A stretch of 64,000 bases of DNA from Pedobacter nutrimenti (GTDB lineage: Bacteria; Bacteroidota; Bacteroidia; Sphingobacteriales; Sphingobacteriaceae). The translations under genes were made by a program, and so were the position numbers. Of the stretch, positions 61,966 to 64,000 are shown in pieces. Every line of letters starts with the position of its first letter. The stretch's first letter is position 1. The DNA lies in assembly GCF_003208655.1 (NCBI RefSeq), contig NZ_QKLU01000004.1:496001-560000 (forward strand). The letters run 5' to 3'. A model generated the notes under the pieces. The model was given only the letters and a program-made list of their open reading frames with translations, was not told the DNA's origin and searched no databases.

Positions 61966-63099
61966 CCTGCTTATTGGCTGTGAGAAAAGCCATGTGAATA
62001 TTTTATCCATTCCTTTTATGGATTGTTTAATTGGTTGATCCTATTGTATTGGGTATATAGATTAGTTGATGACATTGAGCAGGGTATTTGATTGTTTGTA
62101 AAAGGTGCTTCTTTTCTTTTGGGGTAATAGAAAGGCAAGCCCGGTTTTCGGGAAAGGTTTGTTTGAACAGTTGACGACAAAATTTGAATAGCCGACAACA
62201 AAGTAGGCTTGAATCTTTTTTTAAATAGATGCTGACTTTCTTTCAGATGATCATATGAAAAGAAAAACGCTATCAGTTCGGTTGATGAAGGAATTTGACT
62301 GGAATGTAATGGGATTGGGTGGCTTTCCTGCTTCATTTAAAATTTATGTTTTAAATGAGTCCCGGGTGGGATTTAGGAAATAAGCCTACTACCGCTGCAA
62401 TTAAAATAGAATAGCGTTATGGACCCTAAATACCGCCTCGGCGGGCTTCTCACGGCCTTTGGAACGGATTTACAATAGAGCCCATAACGCCATAGTGCAT
62501 TCAAATGTATGCAAAATATTGCTATAGGCATTAATCTATTGTCCCGTCCTCTATTTGTGAGAATTTGCCGAGCGAGACTCTTCTGTTAACACCTCTATGA
62601 GGATTCTTATATGTTGTTTTTCTTTTTACTTCATTCGTTTATTAAGCTTATTCAATTGTTAAATGGAATCTAATGAAAATCCAAACCACCACTACTTTGT
62701 TATTTAGTGGCGATTTTGACTTCATTGGAAAACCTTGTTGTTTTAGTTAATCAAATATAGTTTAAATAACTTAAAAGACCAACATTTTCTATAAAATTAA
62801 TTTTTGATTTATAAAGAAGATATTTGAAAGGGGAAGCAAGATTTTGGAGGGGAGTAGATATGCAATAATTTGCTTTAAGTAATGTTAAAAGTCTCCCAGA
62901 AATATATACAACAAGTCGAGCAATGATTTTTCAAAGCATAAACAAGTCGAAATAATCTTTGGCTGAAGATTGTAAAAAAACTATTTATTGATAAACGTTA
63001 AGTTGCACTGGATTATCCGGAAGAACTAAGGGTGCTATGTTGATAAGTAAATTCAATTAACAAAGATGATCATTTTAAGTTGTTTCTTTTCAAATTTGC
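61966..63099. other. 1.1-kb region without a credible gene
   Basis: Contains one structured element (62414-62490) and further small hairpins (CCACTA/TAGTGG near 62690; CCTCTATGAGG near 62590). The only sizeable open frame, 106 codons on the minus strand at 62016-62336, has the low-complexity composition of a chance frame. Confidence 0.5.
62414..62490. other. structured palindromic element of unknown kind
   Basis: GCGTTATGG (62414-62422) pairs perfectly with CCATAACGC (62482-62490), and the stem extends by CTA/TAG with mismatches. Inside lies CCGC-CTCG-GCGG, a GC-rich hairpin in an AT-rich surround. Could be a small RNA, a mobile-element end or a recombination site. Confidence 0.35.
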
Positions 63100-64000
63100 T
63101 TATACTAGGTCGAAACTTTTATCTCCCCCCGTGTGAGTGTATGCTATTTCAGTAAAAGTATCCAATTTCGCATTCAATAATGCAAGCTTTTTTAAGTATT
63201 CTACATATCCCACCATACCATAAACAATATTTGTTGAATGAATATTATAACCATTACTGTGAAATTCCTTTAACACCGGAAAATGTGGATGTTTATACTT
63301 TTCATTAAGACCAGCTGAGATAACAGCCTGAGGATCTTTGTTCTTTCTAATGAAAGACCAAAAAGGGGGATAATAATTTTTAGATGCTCCATGATGCGGC
63401 AATTGGCAAATTACTAGCTCTTTCTTATATAAGTCTTTATGTCTGTTTTCAACAACCAATCGTTTAAAAGAAAGAATTTCACTATCAGAGGTAAGTAAAT
63501 AATAATTATCACCTATAGCAATTTTAAAAATTGTAGAAAGGTAATTAGCGCCTTTACTTGCAGCCTTCTTATTTTTTTCCGGCTCAAAACTCACAATATC
63601 CATATATTTTCTAGCCTCAGTATTACTAGGAGATAAACATTTTAAGGATGCACCATCATTCAATTCAATCTGCCAGTTTTCAGAAATAAGATCTATTTTT
63701 TCAATTATTTTACTGGCATAAAGCTCATCTACCTTCTTTATCATGTCTTTTAAATCAATTAATGCAGCAGTATCAATTTCAACCCAATTTAAATAACGAT
63801 AGTAGTCCTTACCAAGGAGATGAAGGGTATGTGAAAACGCTCCAAGTTTAAGCTTTTTCTCTTCAAGATAATTAAGTAATTCAACCATTCCTGAATAATG
63901 ATCAGAATGGGGATGAGACAGGATAATAAACTCTATTTTCTTATAGGTTGATTTTTTAATATAATCAAGTATTGGATTAGCCTTACCCTTTTTATTGCAA
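63100..64000 (-). CDS. ComEC-like metallo-beta-lactamase-fold hydrolase (partial)
   Basis: The gene runs off the right edge; 299 residues are visible. The zinc-binding motif SHPHSDHYSGM lies in the first 40 visible residues, upstream of the first in-frame ATG (63888), so that ATG is not the start. Further motifs are LLTSDSEI, the conserved QLPHHGASKN and the C-terminal AVISAGLNEKYKHPHFPVLKEF, as in the soluble MBL domain of ComEC/Rec2. It may be a free-standing nuclease-like MBL protein. The sequence is AT-rich; the neighbours on the right are not visible. Confidence 0.8.
   Translation of the reverse strand, partial: CNKKGKANPILDYIKKSTYKKIEFIILSHPHSDHYSGMVELLNYLEEKKLKLGAFSHTLHLLGKDYYRYLNWVEIDTAALIDLKDMIKKVDELYASKIIEKIDLISENWQIELNDGASLKCLSPSNTEARKYMDIVSFEPEKNKKAASKGANYLSTIFKIAIGDNYYLLTSDSEILSFKRLVVENRHKDLYKKELVICQLPHHGASKNYYPPFWSFIRKNKDPQAVISAGLNEKYKHPHFPVLKEFHSNGYNIHSTNIVYGMVGYVEYLKKLALLNAKLDTFTEIAYTHTGGDKSFDLV

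Noticed and set aside
62016..62336. 106-codon minus-strand open frame
   Set aside because: Composition rich in Ser/Pro/Gln/Asn without any domain-like pattern, no promoter or operon context; probably a chance frame in non-coding DNA.
62414..62490. Integron attC site
   Set aside because: attC ends run AAC ... GTT from left to right; here the order is GTT ... AAC on both strands, and no integrase or cassette array is near.
1..64000. CRISPR array, tRNA, rRNA, prophage or complete insertion sequence
   Set aside because: No regularly spaced repeats, cloverleaf-like sequence, ribosomal RNA segments, phage structural genes or transposase were recognised on either strand.

Overview
The window looks like a chromosomal stretch from a Bacteroidota organism, most likely a Pedobacter-like member of the Sphingobacteriaceae. 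Supporting signs are a SusC/SusD pair whose SusC carries an STN domain and follows an ECF sigma/FecR pair, other TonB-dependent receptors, many secreted proteins and lipoproteins of Bacteroidota-only families, Rhs-type proteins of the Bacteroidota kind, TAnnTTTG-like -7 boxes, and a general lack of Shine-Dalgarno sequences. No rRNA, tRNA, CRISPR array, phage or complete insertion sequence was recognised. Taxonomy is inferred from gene content only.

Layout. 0.2-6 kb: hybrid histidine kinase, MiaE-type tRNA hydroxylase, a glycosyltransferase with a small partner, an MFS exporter. 6-14.3 kb: a surface nutrient-uptake locus (ECF sigma factor, FecR anti-sigma, SusC, SusD, exported metallophosphoesterase). 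14.4-24.5 kb: small membrane proteins, a TetR/diheme cytochrome/thioesterase set, a hydrolase, a membrane-anchored regulator-like protein facing a secreted lectin-fold protein, a gluzincin peptidase, an AraC regulator. 24.5-32.6 kb: secreted and envelope proteins (Kelch, OmpA, DUF4412), and a tandem duplication of a DUF6624 gene together with its upstream region. 32.8-33.4 kb: methyltransferase.

33.4-45.3 kb (minus strand) is the most interesting part. It is a tightly packed run of ten genes that begins with an unannotated 34-residue peptide ending SHCSNCGHCTSAL. After a perfect hairpin come a GRDP-like protein, an unknown beta-rich protein, a TonB receptor with a DUF4374 lipoprotein (resembling the XusA/XusB xenosiderophore pair), an ABC ATPase, a second TonB receptor, two ABC-2 permeases and a MATE exporter. 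Two operator-like palindromes overlap the -33 and -7 elements of its promoter. I propose a peptide-based metal acquisition or metal-sensing system; the function is inference.

45.5-52.3 kb: lipoproteins, an M15 peptidase, then an AT-rich stretch (orphan LytTR protein, NTF2-like protein, serine hydrolase) bounded by two decayed copies of the same gene end. 52.4-60.4 kb: a five-gene Rhs operon with a variable C-terminal tail followed by two tiny membrane proteins (possible toxin/immunity). 60.6-64 kb: a SusC-like gene cut short before its barrel, a near-perfect 28-bp operator-like palindrome, about 1.1 kb without a credible gene, and a ComEC-like metallo-beta-lactamase-fold protein running off the right edge.
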